Numbered from the stretch's first letter, positions 36,488 through 46,637 are shown. The stretch: 64,000 nucleotides of DNA from Bifidobacterium saimiriisciurei (GCF_010667655.1 NZ_WHZU01000015.1:21802-85801), one strand, 5' to 3'. Notes: a model not told the origin generated them from the sequence alone. Made by a program: numbers and translations.

Positions 36488-36522
36488 ATTCCCCTCAGTC
36501 GGCCTGGCCGACTGAGGGGAAT
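36488..36522 (+). terminator. Hairpin terminator after the third surface enzyme of the run
   Basis: ATTCCCCTCAGTCGGCC (36488-36504) pairs with GGCCGACTGAGGGGAAT (36506-36522) across a single T, giving a stem of about 15 bp with a tight turn. AATTAAG follows instead of a T-run. Confidence 0.65.
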
Positions 36523-36533
36523 TAAGAGGTCTC

Positions 36534-36554
36534 ATCCATAACTCAATATCGCAA
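36534..36554 (+). promoter_or_regulatory. Exact second copy of the shared leader motif
   Basis: ATCCATAACTCAATATCGC recurs 32 bp before the ATG at 36586, as before the gene at 16794. It is followed by ATCCCATCCCATCGATCAG and AGGAGAACA. The spacing to the start codon is nearly the same in both genes. Confidence 0.5.
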
Positions 36555-36585
36555 TCAATCCCATCCCATCGATCAGAGGAGAACA

Positions 36586-39500
36586 ATGGGGAATTGGAAG
36601 AAAGTGGTGGCGGCCATGGCGGCCGTCCCGATGCTGGCGACGCTGGTCCCGGCAGCAAACGCGGCCGAGGCGACGGTGACGTCGGACTCGTCCCAAAGCC
36701 AATCAGCCCAAAGCAATTCGGCCCAGGCGCAGCAGGCGCTGCAGGCCGCACTGAAATCCAACGCCAAGACGGCCAGTGCAACCGCGGCCGCCGACATGTC
36801 GTCGGAAACAAGCGACTATCTGTTCGCGCACTTCACCGGCACCGAACGCAACGCCACCGACGAGCAGATGTACTTCGCCACAAGCAAGGACGGCCTTTCC
36901 TGGCACGACACCCGTGACGCGGGCGATCCCGTCCTCAGCTGGACGAGCAGCCAGACCGGCAACTCGCGCGGCAAGGACAACGGCGTGCGCGACCCGTATC
37001 TCGTCCGTTCGCCCAAGGACGGCAAGATCTACCTCATCGCCACCGAGCTGAGCATCTACTACCGTGGCGGCTGGGGCGCGGCCAGCGCAACGACCAACGG
37101 CAGCACGAACCTCATCATCTGGGAGTCGACCGACCTCGTCAACTGGTCGCAGCCCCGCGCCGTCGACGTGGCCTCCAAGATCCCCGGCGCCGGCATGGCC
37201 TGGGCGCCGGAAGCCTACTGGGACGACGCCAACCAGCAGTTCATGGTCTACTGGGCGACCGCCTCCGACCAGGACAACGAGTCCGGCGACCGCACCAACA
37301 TGTACTACTCCACCACGAAGGACTTCAAGACCTTCACCGACCCCGTCAAGTGGATCGACCGCAGCAAGTCCGTCATCGACACGACGATGCTGAAGGCCGA
37401 CGACGGTTACTACTACCGCGTCTCCGGCGACACGTACCTCGGCATCGAACGCTCGAAGAACCCGTACGCCACCACGCTGACCACCGGCACCACCGTCGCC
37501 GACGGCTACTACAACACCGGCGACGACGAGAACCAGTGGACGCTCGTCGGCACGTTCGGCGACCTGACCGGCACCGGACTGACCGGCGCGCAGCTCGAAG
37601 GCCCCGAACTGTTCTTCTACAACAGCGACGACATCAAGACCAACGCCGCCGGCAAGCAGATGAAGTACGGCCTGATGTGGGACCAGTACGCGGCCGGCAA
37701 GGGCTACACGCCCTACCGCTCCGCCGACCTCGGCAGCACCGACAAGACCGACTGGGGCTACGCCTCCGACGTGAACTTCGGCTCGCTGAAGAAGCGCCAC
37801 GGCACCATCCTGCCCATCACGACCGCCGAATACGACGCCGTCATGAAGGCGTACGACAAGAACAAGGCCGCCGACCCCGTCGAACCCGATGCCGACGGCG
37901 CCGGCCCGATCGCCGAATACACGTTCGAGGACGGCAAGGGCACCGACGGCACCAGCAACAAGAACGACCTGACGTTCAAGGGCAACGCGACGGTCACGAC
38001 CGATGCGGCCAAGGGCAAGGTCCTCACGCTCGACGGCGCCTCCGGCACGTACGCCGAGTTCCCGAAGGGTCTGTTCGACGGCCGTAACAAGCTGACCGTG
38101 CAGATGGACGTCAAGTCCGAGACCGCGGCGAACACGAACCAGTTCACGTTCGCATTCGGCAAGAACAATCAGAAGTACTACTTCATGAAGTACAACAAGG
38201 GATCGCTCGCCAACCGCATCACCGTCGGCTCCTACGGCGCCGAGTCCAAGGCCGACAGCACGCTCGACGGCGACTGGCACAAGGTGACCGTCGTGTTCGA
38301 CGGCAAGACGATGACCTCGTACGTCGACGGCAAAAGGGCCGCCGAGAACACGGCCACCAGCGCCGCCGTCTCCGACCTCGGCAAGAACCTCATCGGCTAC
38401 CTCGGCAAGTCGTTCTACAACGACCCGTATTTCAAGGGTTCGTTCGACAACGTCAAGGTGTGGAACCGTGCGCTCGCCGCCTTGGAGATCGCTGACTCCG
38501 ATACCACCGATCCCGGCCAGCCGGCGGGTGACGTGCTCGCCGACTTCACGTTCGATGACCTGAAGGCCGGCGCGACCGGCGACATCAACGACGCCGGCTC
38601 CGCAGCCAAGGCGACGATCGAAGGCACGGCCGCCGTGGCGACGAACGACGGCGACAAGACCACCGCCGCGAAGGTGGGCAAGGACTTCTGGCTGAACGTG
38701 ACCAAGGCCGACGGCACGCCGCTGCTCAAGGGCGTGAAGAACGCGACCATCTCCTACGACGTCAAGCCCGATGCCAGCGGCAACACCGGCTGGACCGTAT
38801 ACGCGGCGGAGAACACCAACGCCCCCGTGTTCAGGTCCGAGAAGTACCTCGGCGTGCTCGACAAGACTGATGGCCTGACCGTGCAGCGTTACGTCAACAG
38901 CGGTTCGCGCGACGAAAGCGCCGGCGTGACCGGCTCCGGCAGCGCCGCATGGCACAACGTGACCATCACGCTGACCGACTCCACCACGAAGCTCTACGTC
39001 GATGGCTCGCTCGTCGACGAGGCCAAGGACTTCACCGGCCGTACGCTTGCCGACATCCTCGGCGCCGACGGCGGCATCCTCCAGCTGGGCAAGGCCAACT
39101 GGGGCTCCGGCGAGTACTTCTCCGGCCTGCTCGACAACGTGAAGATCTACGGCCGCGAACTGACCGCCGCCGAAATCGCCGCGGCCAACCCCATCGCGCA
39201 GACCAAGCTGAGCGTCGAGAAGACCACGCCGAACAACCAGGTGCTCTCCCAGAAGATCATCGACGGCGAGAACGGCGAGAAGGAGCTCAACCTCACGCTT
39301 GACTACTGGGCCCCGAACGGCGGCGTCACCGGCGAAAAGACCGACAAGTCCAAGCTGGCCCTGAAGTTCAAGGTCGCCGACGGCTCGAAGGTCACCATGG
39401 CCGACGGCTCCGCGCTGCCCGCCACGCAGGACCTGACCAAGGACTTCAAGGTCAAGGTCACGGCGGCGGACGGCAAGACCTCGCAGGTCTACGACGTCAC

Positions 39501-41544
39501 CGCGCAGGTGCTCGTCACCCCGATCCGCGTGGCCGGTGAGAAGGCGCCGACCGGTGAGACGGGCCGCATGTTCTTCGCCGATCCGCAGGTCGTGGCCTAC
39601 GGCGGCAAGTACTACATCTTCCCGACCACCGACGGCTCCTCCGGCTGGCAGGGACACGAAATCCATGTGTTCGAATCGTCCGACATGGCCAACTGGGAGG
39701 ACAAGGGCGTCGTCGTGGACCTTTCCAAGGACTACGACAAGATGCCCGACAGCCGCAAGGAAAAGGCCTGGGCGCCGGGCTTCGCCGTGCGTGACGGCAA
39801 GTTCTACCTGTACTTCTCCGGCAACGGCATGGTGAACGTCGCCATCTCCGACCCGGCGAAGGGCGGCACCATCACCTCCGGCTACGAGATCCAGAAGGTC
39901 AAGGTCGAGTCGAGCATCGATCCGGCCATCTTCGAGGATCCCGCCACCGGCAAGTGGTACCTCGCATGGGGCCAGTCCCCGGGCAAGTACGCCGAGCTGA
40001 ACGACGACATGACCGGCATCAAGGCGGGCACCACGGTGACCACCAACGCCACGAGGAACATGCGCGAAGGCTCGTACATCACGTCCCGTCCGGACCCGAA
40101 CGACTCGTCGAAGAACATCTACTACTACAGCTATTCCATCGACGACACCTCCAGCCCGAACTATCGCGTCGCCTATGCATGGGTCTCCGCCAAGAGCCTC
40201 GACGAGGTGAAGGGCACCGACTGGCAGTACGGCAAGGACATCCTCGTCAAGGACGAGGCCAAGGGCATTCTCGGCACCGCGCACCACTCCATCGTGCAGG
40301 TGCCCGGCACGGACGACTGGTACATCGTGTACCACGCCTTCCTCACCGACGAGATGCGTCCGCGCGGCTACGATTCCACGCATGGCAACGCGCAGCTCGC
40401 CAACGGCAACAAGCGTGAGGTGCGCATCGCCCGCATGACCTACGACAAGGACGGCCAGATCAACGTGGTGCCGGTGACGTATGAGGGTGTTCTGCCCGAG
40501 ACGACACCCGCCGTCTCGGTCGCAGGGGCCGCCTCCGGTGACGCCGCCACGAAGGTCGGCACCAAGCTGACGGCCTCGTTCAACGACGGTTGGAAGCTCG
40601 CCTCCGTGCAGTGGTACCGCGCCGACAAGGCCGACGGCACCGGCGAGACCAAGATCGCCGGAGCGACCGCCGCCGAATACACGCTGACCAACGACGACGC
40701 CGGCAAGGTCGTGTACGCCAAGGCCATTGGCGAGAACACCACCGGTGTGCTGCAGAACGCCCAGCCCGGCACCGCAGGCGCCTCGGCTTCCAAGACCCAT
40801 GAGCTGACGACTGCCAAGGTGACCGTCGGCGAGGCCGAAAAGCCGATGACCGTCCCGGTCACCGGCGTGAAGGTCTCCGGCGCCGACTCGCTCAAGGCGG
40901 GCGAGACCACGACGCTGAAGGCCTCCGTCGAACCGGAGAACGCCACCGACCCGTCGGTTACGTGGTCTTCGTCCGACAAGTCGGTCGCCACGGTGAACGC
41001 CGATGGCAAGGTGACGGCGCTCAAGGCCGGCACCACCGTCATCACTGCCACGTCGGTGTCCGATTCCTCAATCAAGGGCGAGCTCAAGCTCACGGTGACC
41101 GAGGCCACCGCCACGGTCGACAAGTCCGCGCTGGAGAAGGAAATCGCCAAGGCCGACGGTCTCAAGCAGTCCGACTACACCGCCGACTCGTGGGCCGCCT
41201 ACCAGACGGCGCTCAGGGCAGCCCAGGCAGTGCTCAAGAACAGCGCCGCCAAGCAGTCCGACGTCGACACCGCGCTGAAGAACCTGCAGAACGCCAAGCT
41301 GGTCAAGGCCGAAGCCGTCAAGCCGAGCACCAAGCCGACGCCGGGCAAGACCGCCGCCACCACCAAGCCGGGCGCCGACAACGGCTCCCAGTACGGTGGC
41401 AACGAGCAGAAGCAGACCGGCTCCGACGCCGGCAAGTCCGGTTCGCTGAGCAAGACCGGCGTGGCCGTGGGCGTGGTGGCCTTCGCGGCCGTCGCGCTTG
41501 CCGGTGCCGGCGTGGCCCTCAAGCTGCGTCGCCGTCGCGCGTAA
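36586..41544 (+). CDS. Giant wall-anchored protein: GH43 - LamG - LamG - GH43 - Big_2 - FIVAR
   Basis: The protein has 1652 residues; the signal peptide is about 1-27 (ending PAANA). GH43-1 (about 72-425) has Asp136 (GVRDPYL), Asp265 (VIDTTML) and Glu338 (LEGPELF). Two LamG-type domains follow (about 440-640 and 650-870). GH43-2 (about 990-1300) has Asp999 (FADPQVV), Asp1112 (SIDPAIF) and Glu1161 (MREGSYI), of the type with PTTDG and WAPGF blades. A further Ig-like region, Big_2 (about 1425-1505) and FIVAR (about 1510-1570) lead to a Lys/Pro linker, LSKTG, a helix and RRRRA. It is a close relative of the next gene, with long near-identical stretches in the LamG part. Probable substrates are arabinan or arabinogalactan. 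Confidence 0.88.
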   Translation: MGNWKKVVAAMAAVPMLATLVPAANAAEATVTSDSSQSQSAQSNSAQAQQALQAALKSNAKTASATAAADMSSETSDYLFAHFTGTERNATDEQMYFATSKDGLSWHDTRDAGDPVLSWTSSQTGNSRGKDNGVRDPYLVRSPKDGKIYLIATELSIYYRGGWGAASATTNGSTNLIIWESTDLVNWSQPRAVDVASKIPGAGMAWAPEAYWDDANQQFMVYWATASDQDNESGDRTNMYYSTTKDFKTFTDPVKWIDRSKSVIDTTMLKADDGYYYRVSGDTYLGIERSKNPYATTLTTGTTVADGYYNTGDDENQWTLVGTFGDLTGTGLTGAQLEGPELFFYNSDDIKTNAAGKQMKYGLMWDQYAAGKGYTPYRSADLGSTDKTDWGYASDVNFGSLKKRHGTILPITTAEYDAVMKAYDKNKAADPVEPDADGAGPIAEYTFEDGKGTDGTSNKNDLTFKGNATVTTDAAKGKVLTLDGASGTYAEFPKGLFDGRNKLTVQMDVKSETAANTNQFTFAFGKNNQKYYFMKYNKGSLANRITVGSYGAESKADSTLDGDWHKVTVVFDGKTMTSYVDGKRAAENTATSAAVSDLGKNLIGYLGKSFYNDPYFKGSFDNVKVWNRALAALEIADSDTTDPGQPAGDVLADFTFDDLKAGATGDINDAGSAAKATIEGTAAVATNDGDKTTAAKVGKDFWLNVTKADGTPLLKGVKNATISYDVKPDASGNTGWTVYAAENTNAPVFRSEKYLGVLDKTDGLTVQRYVNSGSRDESAGVTGSGSAAWHNVTITLTDSTTKLYVDGSLVDEAKDFTGRTLADILGADGGILQLGKANWGSGEYFSGLLDNVKIYGRELTAAEIAAANPIAQTKLSVEKTTPNNQVLSQKIIDGENGEKELNLTLDYWAPNGGVTGEKTDKSKLALKFKVADGSKVTMADGSALPATQDLTKDFKVKVTAADGKTSQVYDVTAQVLVTPIRVAGEKAPTGETGRMFFADPQVVAYGGKYYIFPTTDGSSGWQGHEIHVFESSDMANWEDKGVVVDLSKDYDKMPDSRKEKAWAPGFAVRDGKFYLYFSGNGMVNVAISDPAKGGTITSGYEIQKVKVESSIDPAIFEDPATGKWYLAWGQSPGKYAELNDDMTGIKAGTTVTTNATRNMREGSYITSRPDPNDSSKNIYYYSYSIDDTSSPNYRVAYAWVSAKSLDEVKGTDWQYGKDILVKDEAKGILGTAHHSIVQVPGTDDWYIVYHAFLTDEMRPRGYDSTHGNAQLANGNKREVRIARMTYDKDGQINVVPVTYEGVLPETTPAVSVAGAASGDAATKVGTKLTASFNDGWKLASVQWYRADKADGTGETKIAGATAAEYTLTNDDAGKVVYAKAIGENTTGVLQNAQPGTAGASASKTHELTTAKVTVGEAEKPMTVPVTGVKVSGADSLKAGETTTLKASVEPENATDPSVTWSSSDKSVATVNADGKVTALKAGTTVITATSVSDSSIKGELKLTVTEATATVDKSALEKEIAKADGLKQSDYTADSWAAYQTALRAAQAVLKNSAAKQSDVDTALKNLQNAKLVKAEAVKPSTKPTPGKTAATTKPGADNGSQYGGNEQKQTGSDAGKSGSLSKTGVAVGVVAFAAVALAGAGVALKLRRRRA

Positions 41545-41616
41545 GGCACCGTTGATCGGCTCCCCGCAGGTTTGAGAGGAGCCGTCGGCGCAGCCGGCTG
41601 ATGGTCGTTGCCCATC

Positions 41617-41674
41617 AAGGGGCCTCTCGTCCGTCCGTGGTCTTCCACGACGGACGAGGGACCCCTTCGTTTTT
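41617..41674 (+). terminator. Strong terminator after the GH43-LamG-LamG-GH43 gene
   Basis: AAGGGGCCTCTCGTCCGTC pairs with GACGGACGAGGGACCCCTT over a short loop, followed by CGTTTTTAC. A smaller stem (CGGCTCCCC...GAGGAGCCG, about 41573-41600) precedes it. The entire block is repeated after the next gene at 46713. Confidence 0.85.
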
Positions 41675-41679
41675 ACGCG

Positions 41680-41717
41680 CACGAATGTGCCAATGCTCCG
41701 ATAGCGCATGATCCATG
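41680..41717. repeat. Solitary 38-bp palindrome unit after a terminator
   Basis: The unit starts CACGAATGTGCC and ends GATCCATG, 38 bp in all. It follows the terminator T-run by 5 bp. The copy after the duplicated terminator at 46771 occupies the same relative place. Confidence 0.7.
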
Positions 41718-41745
41718 CGAATCGTGGTGGCGATCGGAGATGCTG

Positions 41746-41780
41746 TAGAATGAACGAAAGTCTTTGTGAGGGTTCACATG
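41746..41780 (+). promoter_or_regulatory. Promoter and operator of the 42009 gene
   Basis: The -10 box TAGAAT (41746-41751) is followed by CTTTGTGAGGGTTCACATG (41762-41780), a dyad placed to block the start of transcription. The leader is about 250 nt long. Confidence 0.65.
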
Positions 41781-41855
41781 TGACGGGTCGTCAAGGTCCG
41801 ACGAAACGTCGCGCAAAAACATCATGGCAATGCGAGGCTGTATTGCCGCCGATGA

Positions 41856-41870
41856 TGTGAGCGCGCACAA
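41856..41870 (+). promoter_or_regulatory. Additional TGTGAGCGCGCACAA operator in the leader
   Basis: TGTGAGCGCGCACAA is the cleanest copy of the site also seen at 12995 and 26256. It lies about 105 bp downstream of the -10 box, so it may act as a roadblock or mark a second promoter. The rest of 41871-42008 has no gene; a variant of the shared leader motif is at about 41964. Confidence 0.6.
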
Positions 41871-42008
41871 CGACGATGCCCATATCCATCCGAGAACGGC
41901 AACGGTCACAACCCATCCCGCCGGACTCAATGACCACAACTGAATATGCATAACCGAATATCGCGATAACTCAATATCGATTCAATCCACCCATTTCAGA
42001 GGAGAATC

Positions 42009-45000
42009 ATGGGGAAATGGACAAAAGTGGTGGCAGCGGTTGCCGCCATACCGATGCTGGCGGCGATAGTGCCGGCGGCCAACGCGGCGGAGGCGACGTC
42101 GATCGTCAGTCCGACCACGCAGGCGGTAGTGGCCAAGGCGCTCGCCGCACAACAGACGCAGTCCGTCACGCAGGCCGCCGCCACCGATGATGTGGCCGAC
42201 GGCAGCAACGGCTACCTGTGGCTGCATTTCGAGGCCACGGACTACGAGAAGATCTACTACGGCTACAGCGCCGACGGCGTCACGTGGAACAAGCTCAACG
42301 ACAACCAGCCGTTGATCACATCCGACGTGGCCAACAAGGGCATCCGTGACCCGCACATCATCCGCCTGCATGAGGCCGACGCCGACGGCTACAAGTACGT
42401 CATGATCGGCACCGACCTGCACGCCGAAGGATCGGCGGGCGGCAAGGACTGGAGCCAGCAGTCCAAGAATCTCATCGTCTCCAAGTCCAAGGACCTGGTG
42501 AACTGGACGAAGGCCGAGGCCGTGTTCGCCGGTTGGGACGACGCCAACCGCGCATGGGCGCCGGAAGCCATCTACGACGAGGCCAAGGGCGAGTACCTCG
42601 TGTACTGGTCGTCCAAGCCGAACAGCAACACCAGCACCCCGCTCGGCGTCTACAAGTCGTACACCAAGGACTTCAAGACCTTCACCACGCCGGAACGCTG
42701 GATCGACGAAAGCGGCGTCGGCAACGCCAACATCATCGACACGACCATCGTCAAGGGCGAGGACGGCAACTACTACCGCTTCTCCACCTCCGACTGGAAC
42801 ACCGTCGTCGACACCTCGCCCACGCTTGACGCCGAACACTGGACGCGTCTCGTCGACCGCGACAACGCCGTGAACGCCGACGGCACATCCAAGCTCGCCG
42901 AATACCAGAAGGCCAACAACCCGGCGCAGGGGGACCAGAAGATCATCACCACGTCGGCCGCGGGCCTCGGCGGCATCGAAGGCCTCACCGTCTTCCAGAA
43001 GACCGACGGCTCGTGGGTCATCATGGGCGACAACCAGGGCTACCGCGCTTTCACCATCGCCAACCTCGCTGACTTCAAGGCCAGCAAGGGCACCACGAAG
43101 ACCACCTCCAACTTCCCGCTGCGCTTCCGCCACGGCAGCGTGATGGCATTGACGGCCGCCGAACAGAAGGCCGTGCTCGCCGCCTACGGCGACGAGGTCG
43201 AGACCGTCACGCCCGACGCCGCCGGCTCGGCGCCGATCGCCACCTATGACTTCGACGGAACCTCCGCCGGCAAGGACGGCACCGGCAGCAACGACCTGAC
43301 CCTCAACGGCGCGGCCGCCGCAACCGACGCCGATGCCGCCGCCGCACAGGCCGACGACACCGCCTCGGCAGCCCCCTCCGGCAAGGTCCTCACGCTCGAC
43401 GGCACTTCCGGCACGTACGCCGAGTTCCCCAAGGGTCTGTTCGACGGCCGTAACAAGCTGACCGTGCAGATGGACGTCAAGTCCGAGACCGCCGCGAACA
43501 CGAACCAGTTCACATTCGCATTCGGCAAGAGCACCGCCAAGTACTACTTCATGAAGTACAACAAGGGCACGCTCGCCAACCGCATCACCGTCGGCTCCTA
43601 CGGCGCCGAATCCAAGGCCGACGCCACGCTCGACGGAGCATGGCACCGCGTCACCGTCGTCCTCGACGACAAGACCATGACCGTCTACTCCGACGGCCAG
43701 CAGGTCGCCCAGAACAAGGCCACCTCCGCCACCGTCTCCGACCTCGGCAAGAACCTCATCGGCTACCTCGGCAAGTCGTTCTACAGCGACCCGTATTTCA
43801 AGGGCTCGTTCGACAACGTCAAGGTGTGGAACCGTGCGCTCGCCGCCTCGGAGATCTCCGATTCCGGCGCCACCGATCCCGATCCCGACCAGCCGACGGG
43901 TGATGTGCTCGCCGACTTCACGTTCGACGACCTGAAGGCCGGCGCGACCGGCGACATCAACGACGCCGGCTCCGCAGCCAAGGCGACGATCGAAGGCACG
44001 GCCGCCGTGGCGACGAACGACAAGAACAACACCGCTGCGGCCAAGGTGAGCAAGGACTTCTGGCTGAACGTGACCAAGGCCGACGGCACGCCGCTACTCA
44101 AGGGCGTAAACGACCTGACCGTCACCTTCGACGCCAAGCCCGACGCCAACAACCCCGGCTGGGCGTTCTACGCCGCGCCGAGCACCGCCGCACCCGTCTA
44201 CAACAAGTCCGAGCACTATCTCGGCGTGATGGCCAAGCCCGGTTCCGTGAGCGTGGAGCGCTACAACACCGACGGCAACCGTGACACCCGCGGCAACGCC
44301 AGCGGTTCCGCGACTGCAAGCGGCTGGTACAAGGTGACCGTCACCGTGAGCGACACCGCCACCCGCGTGTTCGTCAACGGTGCGCTCGTCAAGGAAAGCA
44401 CCGACGTCAAGGGCCTCGAACTGCCGAGCATCCTCGGCGAGGGCGGCGGCATCCTCCAGCTGGGCAAGGCCAACTGGGGCTCCGGCGAGTACTACTCCGG
44501 CCTGCTCGACAACGTGAAGATCTACGGCCGTGTGCTTTCCGACAAGGAGATCGAGGACGCCAGCCCAGTGACGCTGCAGGGCATCAACGTAGGCAGCGCC
44601 CCGACGGCCGACGAGGCCGCCGATCTTCGCGGCACCGACGACCACTCCCTCGTGCGCTCCTCGCTCGACTGGAACGCCAGGACCGTCACCACCGTGCTCA
44701 ACGGCCGCGGCGACGCCGCCAAGACCCCGGTCACCGTGTCGTTCAACCGCGGCGCCGACACCGTCAAGCTCACGCTCGACGGCCAGGCGTTCACGAACGG
44801 CGGCACCGCCGACCTGACCAAGGACCGCAAGCTCGTCGTCACCTACGCCGACGGAACCGCGGAGACGTGGACGCTCAAGGCCGCCACCGTGGGCAACAAC
44901 CCGGTGCTGCCCGGCCAGTACGCCGACCCCGACATCGACTACTTCGACGGTAAGTTCTGGATCTTCCCGACCACCGACGGATTCAAGAGCTGGAGCGGCA

Positions 45001-46637
45001 ACTACTTCCACGCATGGTCGTCCACCGACCTGAAGAACTGGAAGGACGAGGGCGTGATCCTCGACGTGGACAAGAGCCACGAAGGCAACAAGCAGTCCTA
45101 CTGGACCGACCAGACCACCGTCTCGCCATGGTCCGTGGGCTCCGCGTGGGCGCCGACCATCGAGAAGAAGGTCATCAACGGCAAGGCCCAGTACTTCTTC
45201 TACTACTGCGCCAAGTACCCGAACGGCCAGTCCGCGATTGGTGTTGCCGTGGCCGACAACCCTGCCGGCCCGTACAAGGCCGCCGACCAGCCGATCGTCA
45301 CGCGCACCATGGAGGGCGTGACCGTCGGCCAGGCCATCGACCCGTCGATCTTCACCGACCCGAAGACCAACAAGTCGTACATCCTGTACGGCAACGGCAC
45401 GCCCGCCATCGCCGAACTCAGCGACGACATGATGAGCGTCAAGGCCGGCACCGTGAAGAAGCTCAACGGCCTGCGCAACTTCCGCGAGTCCGTGGTCGTC
45501 GCCTACCGTGACGGCAAGTACCACTGGACCTGGTCGTGCGACGACGCCAACTCGCCGAACTACCACGTCGAGTACGGCGTCTCCGACTCCATCGACGGCG
45601 CCATCACGTACAAGGGCGTGCTGCTGCAGAAGGACACCTCCAAGAACCTGCAGGGCACCGCACACCAGTCCGACGTGCACGTGACCGACGCGGACGGCAA
45701 CGACCGCTGGTTCATGGCCTACCATCGCCACTACACGCCGCTCGGCGTGTTCACCAGCGGCCTCGGCTACCACCGCGAGACCGCCATCGACGAGATCCAC
45801 TTCGGCGAGGACGGCCTGATGCAGACCATCAAGCCGACCGACGAAGGCGTGGGCGCCGTCAAGATGGCCGACACGACCGCACTCGACAAGGCCATCGACG
45901 TCGCCGGCAAGGTGACGAACGACGGCTACACCGACGACAGCTGGAAGGCGTTCGAGGACGCGCTCGCCGCGGCCAAGAAGGCCAAGCAGACCTTCCTCGA
46001 CTCCGGTATCGCCCAGAAGGACGTCGACTCCGCGACCGCCGACCTCGCTGCCGCCCAGAAGGCCCTCGCCAAGCCCGGCCAGCCTGATGTGCCGGTCGCG
46101 TCCGTCGCCATCTCCGGTGACGGTGTCGCAGACGGCAAGCTCACGCTGAAGGTCGGCGCGTCCGTGAAGCTGACCGCTTCCGTCGAGCCGGAGAACGCCA
46201 CCGACACGACCGTCGCGTGGAAGTCCTCCGACGAGACCGTGCTCAAGGCCGCCGCCGCTGATACGAAGGCCCGCGCCGCCGTCGCCGGCGAGCAGACCTT
46301 CGAGGCTCTCAAGACCGGCACCGCCAAGGTGACCGCCACCACGGCGAACGGCAAGACCGCGACCGTCGAGGTCACCGTCGTCACCGATGGCGGCGGCGAG
46401 CAGCCGGGCCAGTCGGGCAACGGCAGCGGTTCTTCGAATGCCAATGGCTCGAACGGCGCCGCCAAGCCGTCCGGCAGCGCGGGCCAGTCCGGCTCGCAGT
46501 ACGGCGGCAACGAGCAGGGCGGTTCCGAATCCGGCAAGCTGAGCCGTACCGGTGCCGCCGTGGGCGTGGTGGCCTTCGCGGCCGTCGCGCTTGCCGGCGC
46601 CGGCGTGGTCCTCGCGCTGCGTCGCCGTCGCGCGTAA
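42009..46637 (+). CDS. Giant wall-anchored protein: GH43 - LamG - LamG - GH43 - FIVAR - Big_2
   Basis: The protein has 1542 residues; the signal peptide is about 1-27 (MGKWTKVVAAVAAIPML to PAANA). GH43-1 (about 60-395) has Asp114 (GIRDPHI), Asp244 (IIDTTIV) and Glu324 (IEGLTVF, lacking the usual Pro). LamG domains are at about 410-625 and 635-855. GH43-2 (about 965-1280) has Asp973 (YADPDID), Asp1111 (AIDPSIF) and Glu1160 (FRESVVV). FIVAR (about 1285-1355) and Big_2 (about 1365-1460) are swapped in order compared with the preceding gene. The protein ends LSRTG, helix, RRRRA. It has its own promoter with LacI-type operators. It is a paralogue of the preceding gene and probably also cuts arabinofuranosides. 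Confidence 0.87.
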   Translation: MGKWTKVVAAVAAIPMLAAIVPAANAAEATSIVSPTTQAVVAKALAAQQTQSVTQAAATDDVADGSNGYLWLHFEATDYEKIYYGYSADGVTWNKLNDNQPLITSDVANKGIRDPHIIRLHEADADGYKYVMIGTDLHAEGSAGGKDWSQQSKNLIVSKSKDLVNWTKAEAVFAGWDDANRAWAPEAIYDEAKGEYLVYWSSKPNSNTSTPLGVYKSYTKDFKTFTTPERWIDESGVGNANIIDTTIVKGEDGNYYRFSTSDWNTVVDTSPTLDAEHWTRLVDRDNAVNADGTSKLAEYQKANNPAQGDQKIITTSAAGLGGIEGLTVFQKTDGSWVIMGDNQGYRAFTIANLADFKASKGTTKTTSNFPLRFRHGSVMALTAAEQKAVLAAYGDEVETVTPDAAGSAPIATYDFDGTSAGKDGTGSNDLTLNGAAAATDADAAAAQADDTASAAPSGKVLTLDGTSGTYAEFPKGLFDGRNKLTVQMDVKSETAANTNQFTFAFGKSTAKYYFMKYNKGTLANRITVGSYGAESKADATLDGAWHRVTVVLDDKTMTVYSDGQQVAQNKATSATVSDLGKNLIGYLGKSFYSDPYFKGSFDNVKVWNRALAASEISDSGATDPDPDQPTGDVLADFTFDDLKAGATGDINDAGSAAKATIEGTAAVATNDKNNTAAAKVSKDFWLNVTKADGTPLLKGVNDLTVTFDAKPDANNPGWAFYAAPSTAAPVYNKSEHYLGVMAKPGSVSVERYNTDGNRDTRGNASGSATASGWYKVTVTVSDTATRVFVNGALVKESTDVKGLELPSILGEGGGILQLGKANWGSGEYYSGLLDNVKIYGRVLSDKEIEDASPVTLQGINVGSAPTADEAADLRGTDDHSLVRSSLDWNARTVTTVLNGRGDAAKTPVTVSFNRGADTVKLTLDGQAFTNGGTADLTKDRKLVVTYADGTAETWTLKAATVGNNPVLPGQYADPDIDYFDGKFWIFPTTDGFKSWSGNYFHAWSSTDLKNWKDEGVILDVDKSHEGNKQSYWTDQTTVSPWSVGSAWAPTIEKKVINGKAQYFFYYCAKYPNGQSAIGVAVADNPAGPYKAADQPIVTRTMEGVTVGQAIDPSIFTDPKTNKSYILYGNGTPAIAELSDDMMSVKAGTVKKLNGLRNFRESVVVAYRDGKYHWTWSCDDANSPNYHVEYGVSDSIDGAITYKGVLLQKDTSKNLQGTAHQSDVHVTDADGNDRWFMAYHRHYTPLGVFTSGLGYHRETAIDEIHFGEDGLMQTIKPTDEGVGAVKMADTTALDKAIDVAGKVTNDGYTDDSWKAFEDALAAAKKAKQTFLDSGIAQKDVDSATADLAAAQKALAKPGQPDVPVASVAISGDGVADGKLTLKVGASVKLTASVEPENATDTTVAWKSSDETVLKAAAADTKARAAVAGEQTFEALKTGTAKVTATTANGKTATVEVTVVTDGGGEQPGQSGNGSGSSNANGSNGAAKPSGSAGQSGSQYGGNEQGGSESGKLSRTGAAVGVVAFAAVALAGAGVVLALRRRRA

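Noticed and set aside
36703..40800. 1365-codon minus-strand open frame (and similar long antisense frames at 13286-16657, 16908-20213, 26649-29669 and 48394-51780)
   Set aside because: They are mirror images of high-GC genes. Products are rich in Gly, Val, Arg and His with no domain, while the plus-strand frames carry complete GH43 or GH127/146 motifs.
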